From Bacteroidetes bacterium UBA6491 (GTDB lineage Bacteria; Bacteroidota; Bacteroidia; NS11-12g; UBA9320), in NCBI GenBank assembly GCA_002436505.1, contig DJML01000090.1, forward strand, positions 5,529-30,443: DNA of 24,915 nucleotides, read 5' to 3'. Position numbers and translations under genes: made by a program. Positions 1 to 6,874 of this stretch are shown one piece after another (position 1 is the first letter of the stretch; each line of letters begins with the position of its first letter). The notes beneath the pieces were generated by a model, which was given only the letters and a program-made list of their open reading frames with translations, did not search any database and was not told the DNA's origin.

Positions 1-87
1 TGTCGCGATGCCGGTAAAATGCAGATCGAAGGAAAAGAATATGTGGTTCTTGATGGTGATCTGATGCATTTCAGATTTAACGTATGA
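1..87 (+). CDS. ychF: Redox-regulated ATPase YchF (OBG family), C-terminal fragment
   Basis: Only the last 28 codons and the TGA stop (85-87) are in the window; the gene begins upstream. The translated end contains AGKMQIEGKEY, VVLDGDLMHF and RFNV. This matches the extreme C-terminus of YchF, the TGS-domain tail in which a GK..EGK(D/E)Y.V.DGD...F.FNV pattern is almost invariant. YchF is a cytoplasmic, ribosome-associated P-loop protein of the OBG family that prefers ATP to GTP and is linked to translation and the oxidative stress response. The nucleotide-binding domain is outside the window, so the call rests on the tail alone. The gene converges on the CAP-domain gene with only 4 bases between the two stop codons, leaving no room for a terminator. 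Confidence 0.88.
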   Translation, partial: CRDAGKMQIEGKEYVVLDGDLMHFRFNV

Positions 88-91
88 TTGT

Positions 92-646
92 TTAGCCTCC
101 AAACACCTGAACCACAGTAACTTTACGTGATTTGGGGTTATAAGCTACGCCAAATCCTGTTTTCGTATAATCTTCAGATGTAAGGTTTCTCTTATGGCCC
201 TCAGAAGCATTCCATGCGTTGATCATTGAAACTGCAACCTCATCATAGGTCCGAAGCGTTTTGATATAAATTTCCCCTTTGGCGTTGTACACTGAACAAG
301 GACGTTGCACCATAAGGTCGGCAATATTTTCAGCGTAGGCCTTTACGTCCCCCCCGTAAAAGCGAATTCTTTCCTTTGGGCCTTTCTTATTTTCAGAGGT
401 CTGGTTATGGGTCAACTTCCCGTTCTTCATAACATAATCTGCATGATCCTGTGCCGCAAGGGTTAGTTGTTTATCCAGCTTTAATGAGCCCTTCCGTTTA
501 GATGACCTGTATTTGTTAGTTTTTTCATGAAGTGCCGTTTTCATGGCAGGTGCATCAAAATGATCAGGATCTATCGTCTGACCTGGCAGAACCAGATCAG
601 CACCAATCATGATCAACATTGCAATAAGTACTACCGGATACTTCAT
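92..646 (-). CDS. Secreted CAP-domain (SCP/PR-1-like) protein
   Basis: This 184-residue protein has a hydrophobic N-terminal segment (about residues 4-20) that reads as a signal peptide, so it is probably exported. The rest is a CAP (SCP/PR-1, YkwD-like) domain: the N-terminal helix with LTLAAQDHADYV, then H80 in KLTHN, E106 in AENIAD, and H151 in WNASEGHKRNL, followed by YTKTGFGVAY. These His/Glu positions form the typical CAP cavity. Bacterial CAP proteins are mostly uncharacterised envelope or extracellular proteins. A loop between AENI and the WNASEGH helix (about residues 110-135) carries a single Cys117. The start codon overlaps the stop of the DUF389 gene in an ATGA (646-643), so it is the last gene of the ruvB-queG-DUF389-CAP operon and is probably translationally coupled. 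Family assignment is firm; function is unknown. Confidence 0.85.
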   Translation of the reverse strand: MKYPVVLIAMLIMIGADLVLPGQTIDPDHFDAPAMKTALHEKTNKYRSSKRKGSLKLDKQLTLAAQDHADYVMKNGKLTHNQTSENKKGPKERIRFYGGDVKAYAENIADLMVQRPCSVYNAKGEIYIKTLRTYDEVAVSMINAWNASEGHKRNLTSEDYTKTGFGVAYNPKSRKVTVVQVFGG

Positions 647-2091
647 TTTTTTACAGCCAGCTCTTCAATTTTTAGGCTTTTTAACTGCTTTCGATAGCGA
701 ACCTGCAGCCAGGCCCTGAGCTTCGTTAACGTTTCTTTCTGTTCTGTTCTATTGCAATTATCGTTCCACTGAATAAAAAAGGTCGGTTCTTCTACTACAA
801 CGCTGTCAATTGTCCTTTTTATTACACCATATTCCACCGTAGCGATACACTCATATTGGACAAGTATTTCATCCAGCAAAGGTTTAAGATCAACATTGGT
901 CAAATTAAGGAATGAAATAGAATCCTGTAATTCGCTGATCTGTTTATTCTTTCCTGAAATCTGTAATTTGAGTTCATTCAGCACTTCTTTTTCTTTTAAG
1001 ACCTGCCCTTCGGCAATTTCCTCTCTGATCTTTTCCATGCCTGCTTCCCCCATGTTCTCAATATACAATTTGGTGTCGTTCAGTTTGTATTCATGCATCA
1101 CCCTGTCCAGATATTGTTTTTCCTCTTTGGTGATCTCTTTGCCATAAATGTACAACCTTATGATATTCTGTGTATCGCCATAAACAATATGAGGTTCTGA
1201 GAACCAATGGGTGTTGTCTTTGATCTCTGTATTTACAAAGTTCATTGCACGTTGTTTGAAAACTGTTTTTTTCATGGCCCGGTAATAAAGGATCACACTG
1301 GGAACCGAAATAATCGCAACAGAAATAAGAATGATATATCTGGCCTTTCTCTGAACCTGAGGATTGATATAAGTTACAGGTTTGAATTTCAGGTACCTTA
1401 CGATCACCATTGCAGCAAGGCTTATAAAAACCGAATTGATGAAGAACAGGTAGATCGCACCAAGAAAATAATTCATCTGCATAGTAGCGAGGCCATACCC
1501 TGCAGTGCACAGTGGGGGCATCAGGGCAGTAGCGATTGCAACACCCGGGATTACATTTGTCTTTATTCGTCTGGTACTTGCAAGGATTCCTGCCAGACCA
1601 CCAAAAAGAGCTACGAGAAGATCAAGAATCGTCGGCTGAGTTCTTGCCAGAAGTTCTGAAGTATTGCTTCCTTCAGGTGAAATTTTGAAAAAGACATAGG
1701 AGGTCAGGACACTCACTACAACCGTGTTCACCAGGTTCTTTATAGATTTTACCCACATTGAATGGTCAAAGGTGGCAACAGAAAAACCAATACCAGTAAT
1801 TGGTCCCATCAGAGGAGAAATAAGCATCGCTCCTATGATCACTGCGGTAGAGTTCAGGTTAAGACCAACGCTGCATATTATGATGGAACAAATTAAGATC
1901 CATACGTTGAAACCTTTGAACTCAACATCTTTTTTTATCGACTCAATGGCACCTGCACGATCGATATCTTCCTGTACATTGAACAAGTTAACGATGTACT
2001 TTTTCAGATCTTTATAGAACTGCTGAAAGGATATTTTCAAATGCTGCTGATCCTTGCTATCGGTCGGTTTGGTGGTGGGTTTCTCAGCCAT
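643..2091 (-). CDS. DUF389 family multi-pass membrane protein with soluble C-terminal domain
   Basis: This 482-residue protein has about seven hydrophobic segments (roughly 61-78, 81-105, 115-135, 155-172, 179-200, 207-233 and 251-270). The conserved hydrophobic core of the DUF389 family (TIGR00341/TIGR00271-like) is clear: STAVIIGAMLISPLMGPI near 81-98 and GVAIATALMPPLCTAGYGLA near 183-202. Members are uncharacterised membrane proteins. After the last helix comes a soluble region of about 210 residues with a probable coiled coil (about 350-395, KEKEVLNELKLQISGKNKQI) and a basic C-terminus. The N-terminal 55 residues are hydrophilic. The ATG overlaps the queG stop by one base (TAATG at 2091) and its own TGA overlaps the start of the CAP gene, so it is embedded in one transcription unit. 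No transport substrate can be inferred. Confidence 0.87.
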   Translation of the reverse strand: MAEKPTTKPTDSKDQQHLKISFQQFYKDLKKYIVNLFNVQEDIDRAGAIESIKKDVEFKGFNVWILICSIIICSVGLNLNSTAVIIGAMLISPLMGPITGIGFSVATFDHSMWVKSIKNLVNTVVVSVLTSYVFFKISPEGSNTSELLARTQPTILDLLVALFGGLAGILASTRRIKTNVIPGVAIATALMPPLCTAGYGLATMQMNYFLGAIYLFFINSVFISLAAMVIVRYLKFKPVTYINPQVQRKARYIILISVAIISVPSVILYYRAMKKTVFKQRAMNFVNTEIKDNTHWFSEPHIVYGDTQNIIRLYIYGKEITKEEKQYLDRVMHEYKLNDTKLYIENMGEAGMEKIREEIAEGQVLKEKEVLNELKLQISGKNKQISELQDSISFLNLTNVDLKPLLDEILVQYECIATVEYGVIKRTIDSVVVEEPTFFIQWNDNCNRTEQKETLTKLRAWLQVRYRKQLKSLKIEELAVKK

Positions 2092-3008
2092 TATTCTTTG
2101 ATTACAAACTTTACGTTTCTCTTAATGCCTTCTAGTCCTGCTCTTCTGACCGGTGAATCTTTTAATTTTATTCGGAATTCATCCTCGTCCATATGCAACC
2201 AGCTTTCTGCATCAATATCAAGGTCAAATTTCGGTATAAATTCTTTTTCCTGATGCATTACTGAAAATCGATTCCACGGGCATACTTCCTGACAAATGTC
2301 ACAACCAAAGATCCAGTCGTCCATCTTCCCTTTAAACTGTTCCGGGATATGATCTTCCCTGTTTTCTATGGTAAGATATGAGATGCATAAATTTGAATCA
2401 ATCACCTTGTTTTCTACGATTGCGTCGGTTGGGCAGGCATCAATACAGGCTGTACATGTTCCGCAATGATCGGTGACAGGCTGATCAGGAGGCAGTTCAA
2501 GATCTACTATCAACTCTCCGATAAAAAAATAGGAACCTTGTTTTTTATTGATAAGCATGCTGTTCTTTCCGACCCAGCCCAGACCGCTTTTTACAGCCCA
2601 TGCCCGGTCAAGAACAGGTGCTGAATCTACAAATACACGTCCATTTACCGGTGCAATATTTTCATTGATGAGATGAATGAATGACTTTAACTTTCGTTTC
2701 ATTACAAAATGGTAGTCATTGCCTTGTGCATACATTGACACCTTAAGTGCGTCATCTGATCGTTTCGGAGGCAGGTAGTAATTGTACAGGACGGAGATCA
2801 CACTCTTCGCCCCCGGTACCAGTTCACGCGGATCGACACGCTTCTCTTCATGATTTGTCATCCATTGCATACCGGCATGGTACCCTTTGCTTAACCAGTC
2901 TTTAAGGTGCTTATGATCTTCCTCAAGATAAGTTGCCTTGGAGATCCCGCATTCACTGAAACCTATTTCAGCCGCCAGCTCTTTGATCCTTTGGGCGATT
3001 GGTTTCAT
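2091..3008 (-). CDS. queG: Epoxyqueuosine reductase QueG
   Basis: QueG carries out the last step of queuosine synthesis, reducing epoxyqueuosine in the tRNA wobble position to queuosine with a cobalamin cofactor and two [4Fe-4S] clusters. This 305-residue protein shows the ferredoxin-like cysteine sets C182, C185, C188, C192 (CGTCTACIDACPTDAI) and C208, C236, C239, C243 (GCDICQEVCPWN). It also has the cobalamin-domain motif VDSAPVLDRAWAVKSGLGW, with D134 at the position of the proposed catalytic acid. Its length is near the short end of the family, and it ends soon after the VRRAGLEGIKRN motif, so the C-terminal HEAT-repeat extension of longer QueG proteins is absent. It starts at ATG 3008, 6 bases after the ruvB stop, and its TAA overlaps the DUF389 start by one base. 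Confidence 0.95.
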   Translation of the reverse strand: MKPIAQRIKELAAEIGFSECGISKATYLEEDHKHLKDWLSKGYHAGMQWMTNHEEKRVDPRELVPGAKSVISVLYNYYLPPKRSDDALKVSMYAQGNDYHFVMKRKLKSFIHLINENIAPVNGRVFVDSAPVLDRAWAVKSGLGWVGKNSMLINKKQGSYFFIGELIVDLELPPDQPVTDHCGTCTACIDACPTDAIVENKVIDSNLCISYLTIENREDHIPEQFKGKMDDWIFGCDICQEVCPWNRFSVMHQEKEFIPKFDLDIDAESWLHMDEDEFRIKLKDSPVRRAGLEGIKRNVKFVIKE

Positions 3009-3014
3009 GAGAAT

Positions 3015-4037
3015 TTAAAAAAGGGTGTTCTTCTGTGAAGGTGGTACGATGCCAAGATGTTGAAAAGCAGCGATCGTCGCTTCTCTGCCTCGTGCGGTCC
3101 GCTGGATGTAGCCTTCCTTGATCAGAAATGGCTCGTAGACTTCTTCAATCGTCCCTGGTTCTTCTCCAACTGCAGTGGCTATTGTATTCAGACCAACCGG
3201 GCCACCTTTGAATTTTTCAATTATTGTACTCAATATCCTGTTGTCCATTTCATCCAGTCCGCGTGCATCTACATTTAACGCTTCCAGCGCAAACTGAGCA
3301 ATTTCCAACGTGATGGTACCATCTCCTTTTATTTGGGCAAAATCCCTTGTTCTTCTGAGAAGAGCATTCGCAATCCTGGGCGTGCCCCTGCTCCTTCCTG
3401 CAATTTCTGCTGCCGCTTTTGAATCGATATCCGTATTAAGAATACCGGCAGATCGTTCTACAATTCTTGTGAGCAATCCCATATCATAATACTCAAGTCT
3501 GCAGGTGATACTGAATCTGGCGCGTAATGGTGACGTAAGCAATCCAGACCTGGTCGTTGCTCCGATCAGTGTAAATGGACTGATGTTTATCTGTACAGAA
3601 CGGGCATTGGGGCCGGTATCTATCATAATATCAATCCGGTAATCTTCCATTGCTGAATACAGATATTCTTCGACAACGGGGCTAAGCCTGTGGATCTCAT
3701 CAATGAACAGAACATCACCTTCCTCCAGGTTGGTCAGCAGGCCTGCCAGATCACCGGGTTTTTCCAGAACAGGGCCTGATGTGATCCGAATCCCCGCGCC
3801 AAGTTCGTTAGCAATAATATGTGAAAGGGTGGTCTTGCCAAGACCCGGTGGTCCATGCAGCAACACGTGATCCAGTGCTTCATTCCTTTGCGAAGCAGCC
3901 TGAACAAATACCCTTAAGTTTTCAATTATTTTTTCCTGACCGGCAAAGTCCTCAAAAGAATCGGGTCGTAAAACCTTTTCTATCTCCCTTTCCTGCGGAG
4001 AAAGGTTTTCATTGTCTGGATTTAAGTTCTCGTTCAA
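3015..4037 (-). CDS. ruvB: Holliday junction branch migration helicase RuvB (TTG start)
   Basis: RuvB is the hexameric AAA+ motor that drives branch migration of Holliday junctions with RuvA and feeds RuvC. This 340-residue protein has the N-terminal LRPDSFEDFAGQ block, Walker A GPPGLGKTT (62-70, K68), Walker B DEIH (113-116), the sensor GATTRSG (159-165), the arginine-finger region PLRARF (170-175) and the C-terminal winged helix ending near RTARGRE. The first codon is TTG (4037-4035). Reading upstream in frame gives no ATG or GTG before a TAG at 4076-4074, and the first internal Met (about residue 130) lies beyond Walker B. The predicted N-terminus MNENLNP resembles Bacteroidota RuvB, which supports TTG. 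It is the first gene of the minus-strand operon with queG, the DUF389 gene and the CAP gene. Confidence 0.96.
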   Translation of the reverse strand: MNENLNPDNENLSPQEREIEKVLRPDSFEDFAGQEKIIENLRVFVQAASQRNEALDHVLLHGPPGLGKTTLSHIIANELGAGIRITSGPVLEKPGDLAGLLTNLEEGDVLFIDEIHRLSPVVEEYLYSAMEDYRIDIMIDTGPNARSVQINISPFTLIGATTRSGLLTSPLRARFSITCRLEYYDMGLLTRIVERSAGILNTDIDSKAAAEIAGRSRGTPRIANALLRRTRDFAQIKGDGTITLEIAQFALEALNVDARGLDEMDNRILSTIIEKFKGGPVGLNTIATAVGEEPGTIEEVYEPFLIKEGYIQRTARGREATIAAFQHLGIVPPSQKNTLF

Positions 4038-4182
4038 TTTTATCTGGACCTCATCTTTACCACAACAAAAATGCTAAAAAAACCACAAGGATTCTAAGTT
4101 GTTCAAATAATGTAGGGAAGATGTTGTATTAGGCAACCATTTTATTGAAACTTGCATCTCATATAAAGAAATATTTGCGCGA
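4038..4182. promoter_or_regulatory. Divergent intergenic region between ruvB operon and DUF1573 gene
   Basis: This 145-base AT-rich spacer separates two divergent genes and must hold both promoters. On the plus strand, AATATTTG (4170-4177) matches the Bacteroidota -7 consensus TAnnTTTG in 7 of 8 positions and has a TTG (4145-4147) 22 bases upstream as a possible -33 element; only 5 bases separate it from the ATG. On the minus strand a CATTTTTG, also one mismatch from consensus, lies about 30 bases before the ruvB TTG. Neither start has a Shine-Dalgarno sequence. The assignments are pattern matches only. Confidence 0.4.
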
Positions 4183-5289
4183 ATGTTTAAAAAAGGCTTT
4201 CTGACTTTAATTATAGCAATTTCAACTTTTTCCTGGTCAATGGCTCAGGTCAAGTTAAATGAAATTGTTTGGGATAAAACGGTCCATGAATTCGGTGAAT
4301 TGGAATTTGACGCACCGGAATTCAAAATTGCTTTCAGCTTCACTAATAAAAGTGCAAATGATTTTGTAATTAACAGGGTGTTAACTACATGTAATTGCAC
4401 AGATGCTAAATGGCCTCAGACTATCATAAAACCTGGCGGAAAAGGAGTGGTGACCGTTACATTCCGTCCTGCCGGGCTTGCCGGAGACATCTTAAAGGAA
4501 TTAAAGGTGTTCGCAAATTATTCAGATGCACAGTTCTATATCCTGAATATTGAAGGTAAGATAAAACACCCTGAACTGTTGGTTGATCAACAAACCATGA
4601 CCAATCCGGTCAATTATTACGGTTATCTCAGGTTTTCGAAATATCAGCTGTTCTATGGCACGATCAAGAACAATTCAAAAGCAACGCAATCATTTATGGT
4701 GGTAAATGACCACAGTTCACCTATTTCAATTGGAGAAATAAAATCTCCAAAACCTTTTATCACCGTAAGTGCAAATGAGATGGAAGTTGATCCTGGAGAT
4801 ACCGGCACAATTAATGTGACCATTGATGCAACCATGATCAACGATTTCGGAGAATTATCGGATGAGATCCATTTGCACACAGGAGATCTGCTGTATCCTG
4901 TCAAAACGGTCGAACTTTACTACAATGTACAGTATGCCTTTAAGGATTCTAAAAGAGCGTTGCGAAAAGCACCAAAGGTATACCTTGACAAGAAAAAAGT
5001 GGACCTGGGCAATATGAATGAAGGGGGCAAAAAGAAAGGTACGGTTACCATCACCAACAAAGGGAAAAAGGATCTTCTCCTTTTAAAGATGGAGACACAT
5101 TGCAGTTGTACAGTAATAAATTCGTATCCGGATCGATTGAAAAAAGATGAAAGTGCTGTACTTACAATAGAGTTTGACGCTTTGTTCAAGAAAGGCAGAC
5201 AGAACAAAGTAATTACCATTTACACCAATGATCCATTGAATTCGAAGGTTGATATAACTGTCTCCGCAAATGTTATTTCCCACGAATAA
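4183..5289 (+). CDS. DUF1573 domain secreted protein with three Ig-like repeats
   Basis: This 368-residue protein has a signal peptide (about 1-21, ending SWSMAQ) and is expected in the periplasm or at the cell surface. Residues 25-125 and 265-365 are DUF1573/ASPM-SPD-2-Hydin-like beta-sandwich repeats. Each starts with a strand such as HEFGEL or VDLGNM followed by F.F.NK or VTITNKGKKDLLL, a cysteine pair (TTCNCT at 69-73, HCSCT at 306-310), and an end like VTFRPAGLAGDILKELKVFAN or ITIYTNDPLN. The middle region (about 150-250) has a similar strand pattern (GTIKNNSKATQSF, VDPGDTGTINVTID) but lacks the Cys-x-Cys motif, so it looks like a degenerate third repeat. The family is very common in Bacteroidota envelopes; no function is established. 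It diverges from ruvB and is followed by degP after 109 bases. Confidence 0.85.
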   Translation: MFKKGFLTLIIAISTFSWSMAQVKLNEIVWDKTVHEFGELEFDAPEFKIAFSFTNKSANDFVINRVLTTCNCTDAKWPQTIIKPGGKGVVTVTFRPAGLAGDILKELKVFANYSDAQFYILNIEGKIKHPELLVDQQTMTNPVNYYGYLRFSKYQLFYGTIKNNSKATQSFMVVNDHSSPISIGEIKSPKPFITVSANEMEVDPGDTGTINVTIDATMINDFGELSDEIHLHTGDLLYPVKTVELYYNVQYAFKDSKRALRKAPKVYLDKKKVDLGNMNEGGKKKGTVTITNKGKKDLLLLKMETHCSCTVINSYPDRLKKDESAVLTIEFDALFKKGRQNKVITIYTNDPLNSKVDITVSANVISHE

Positions 5290-5292
5290 ATA

Positions 5293-5344
5293 GGTTCCCT
5301 GAGGTTTGTCCGGCAGGACATATTTTCCGATTTTATCAGGAACC
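5293..5344 (+). other. Nested inverted repeat (structured intergenic element)
   Basis: Within the 109-base gap between the DUF1573 gene and the DegP-like gene, GGTTCCCTGA (5293-5302) pairs with TCAGGAACC (5336-5344) with a single bulged C. Inside this arm lies a perfect hairpin TGTCC-ggca-GGACA (5307-5320). The structure is followed by CTGACCTTTAG, not a T tract, so the outer stem is not a classical intrinsic terminator. The inner hairpin followed by TATTTT could act as a weak terminator for the upstream gene. Other options are an mRNA stabilising 3' structure or a small repeat element; a single copy is visible here. Confidence 0.5.
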
Positions 5345-5377
5345 CTGACCTTTAGCAGTTCATTATTATTTTGGTAT

Positions 5378-5385
5378 TATTTTTG
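5378..5385 (+). promoter_or_regulatory. Putative -7 promoter box for the DegP-like gene
   Basis: TATTTTTG matches the Bacteroidota -7 consensus TAnnTTTG at all fixed positions and ends 13 bases before the ATG at 5399. A TTTAG (5351-5355) sits 22 bases upstream where a TTG-type -33 element is expected, so the -33 match is imperfect. Pattern match only. Confidence 0.4.
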
Positions 5386-5398
5386 ATCAGTAATAGTC

Positions 5399-6838
5399 AT
5401 GAAACTGCGAACATTAATTCCTGTACTGGCTGTAAGTATCATTTCTGCATTTGCTACGTCATGGTATGTATCACAAAATATACGGCATTTGCCTAATGCT
5501 GAAGCCGAAATCACGGACGTAAACAGTACTACCGATATACATAGAGTGTCGAATACCGGATCTTATGTAGTTGAAAGTGCAGATTTTGTTTACGCCTCAG
5601 AAGTAAGTACACCGAGTGTCGTTTTCATCAAAACAGAATCTCAGGCACAGGCATCTTCGTCGTTCTGGTTTTTTGGTTACGATCCTTTCGGAAGAATGGG
5701 CAAAGTTTCGAGTAGCGGATCAGGGGTTATTGTGAGTAAGGACGGATATATAATCACAAATCATCACGTTGTTAAAAATGCGGATAAAATTGAAGTTGTA
5801 CTGGACAAAGGAAAGCGTTCTTATCCGGCAAAGATCATTGGTACCGCCGCTTCATCAGATCTTGCTCTGATCAAGATTGAAGGGAAAAACCTTCCTGCTA
5901 TTTCCATAGGGAATTCGGACAATGTAAAGATCGGAGAATGGGTTCTTGCCGTAGGCAACCCTTTTAACCTTACTTCCACCGTAACAGCTGGAATTGTGAG
6001 TGCAAAGGGAAGAAACATCAACATTGTCAACAATGCATTCCCAATTGAGTCTTTCATCCAAACAGATGCCGCAATTAATCCCGGTAACAGCGGTGGCGCG
6101 CTTGTAAACCTGAAAGGCGACCTGATAGGATTGAACACAGCGATCGCTTCACAAACAGGGGCCTACGTAGGTTACGGTTTTGCGATACCGGTAAATATCG
6201 TTGTGAAGATCGTAGATGACCTAAAACAATTCGGCCAGATCCAAAGAGGTTTTGATGGTTTGGACGTCGTGGACCTTAATGCGGACCTCATAGATCAAAC
6301 CAAACGGGAAGAAGGGGTGTACGTAGTTCGCGTTAACTCAAACAATCCAAATACGGTCGGAAAATTCAAGGACGGGGATCTTATTATTAAAGTGAACGGC
6401 CATTTAATAACAAGCAAAGCGCAATACGATGAGCTGCTCGCCTACCAAAGGCCCGGCGACAGCATGCATTATCTGATACTGAGAAATGGCGCTGAAAAAG
6501 AGATCGATATAACACTGGTAAACGATGAAGGAACGACATCACTGAATAAAAAGGTAAGTGTCCGATCCGAAGAACTGGGAGCCGAATTTGAAATTGCAAC
6601 CAAGATCGAACGAGATCTTTACAATATTTCTCATGGTGTTAAAGTCAGCAGCATTACCAGTGGTAAAATAAGGGAAATGAGACTTCAGGAAGGATTTATC
6701 TTTCTGGAGATCAATGATAAGAAAGCAGATAACCTCAACGAATTTGTCAATTATCTTGAAAAAGCGAAAGGTCAGGTTAGAATTACGGGCATATCGCCTT
6801 CAGGTTCAAAACAATTCCTGTCCTTCTACATATATTGA
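5399..6838 (+). CDS. DegP/HtrA family periplasmic serine protease (Do type) with two PDZ domains
   Basis: HtrA proteases degrade or chaperone misfolded envelope proteins. This 479-residue protein has an N-terminal hydrophobic segment (about 5-25) acting as signal peptide or anchor, then a trypsin-like domain (about 55-270). The catalytic triad is intact: H123 in TNHHVV, D154 in SSDLALIKI, and S231 in NPGNSGGAL, with the supporting motifs VGNPF and FIQTDAAINPGN. A first PDZ domain (about 280-375) includes GVYVV and FKDGDLIIKVNG. A second, more divergent PDZ (about 390-475) includes GVKVSSI and GFIFLEINDKKADN. The length fits Do-type DegP/DegQ. The gene starts at ATG 5399 behind a TATTTTTG box and lies among other exported proteins. 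Whether it is the DegP or DegQ equivalent cannot be told from sequence alone. Confidence 0.93.
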   Translation: MKLRTLIPVLAVSIISAFATSWYVSQNIRHLPNAEAEITDVNSTTDIHRVSNTGSYVVESADFVYASEVSTPSVVFIKTESQAQASSSFWFFGYDPFGRMGKVSSSGSGVIVSKDGYIITNHHVVKNADKIEVVLDKGKRSYPAKIIGTAASSDLALIKIEGKNLPAISIGNSDNVKIGEWVLAVGNPFNLTSTVTAGIVSAKGRNINIVNNAFPIESFIQTDAAINPGNSGGALVNLKGDLIGLNTAIASQTGAYVGYGFAIPVNIVVKIVDDLKQFGQIQRGFDGLDVVDLNADLIDQTKREEGVYVVRVNSNNPNTVGKFKDGDLIIKVNGHLITSKAQYDELLAYQRPGDSMHYLILRNGAEKEIDITLVNDEGTTSLNKKVSVRSEELGAEFEIATKIERDLYNISHGVKVSSITSGKIREMRLQEGFIFLEINDKKADNLNEFVNYLEKAKGQVRITGISPSGSKQFLSFYIY

Positions 6839-6849
6839 TGAGCACCTTA

Positions 6850-6857
6850 TATATTTG
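6850..6857 (+). promoter_or_regulatory. Putative -7 promoter box upstream of 6875 gene
   Basis: TATATTTG in the 36-base gap between the DegP-like gene and the next gene is a full match to TAnnTTTG, ending 17 bases before the ATG. No well-spaced TTG is present as a -33 element; the nearest (6835-6837) is only 12 bases away. If real, the downstream gene is not solely co-transcribed with the protease gene. Confidence 0.38.
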
Positions 6858-6874
6858 ACCCAAAGAACTGCTAC

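Noticed and set aside
1091..1510. 139-codon minus-strand frame inside the DUF389 gene
   Set aside because: Out-of-frame shadow of the transmembrane coding region; Cys/Tyr/His-rich composition unlike a real protein.
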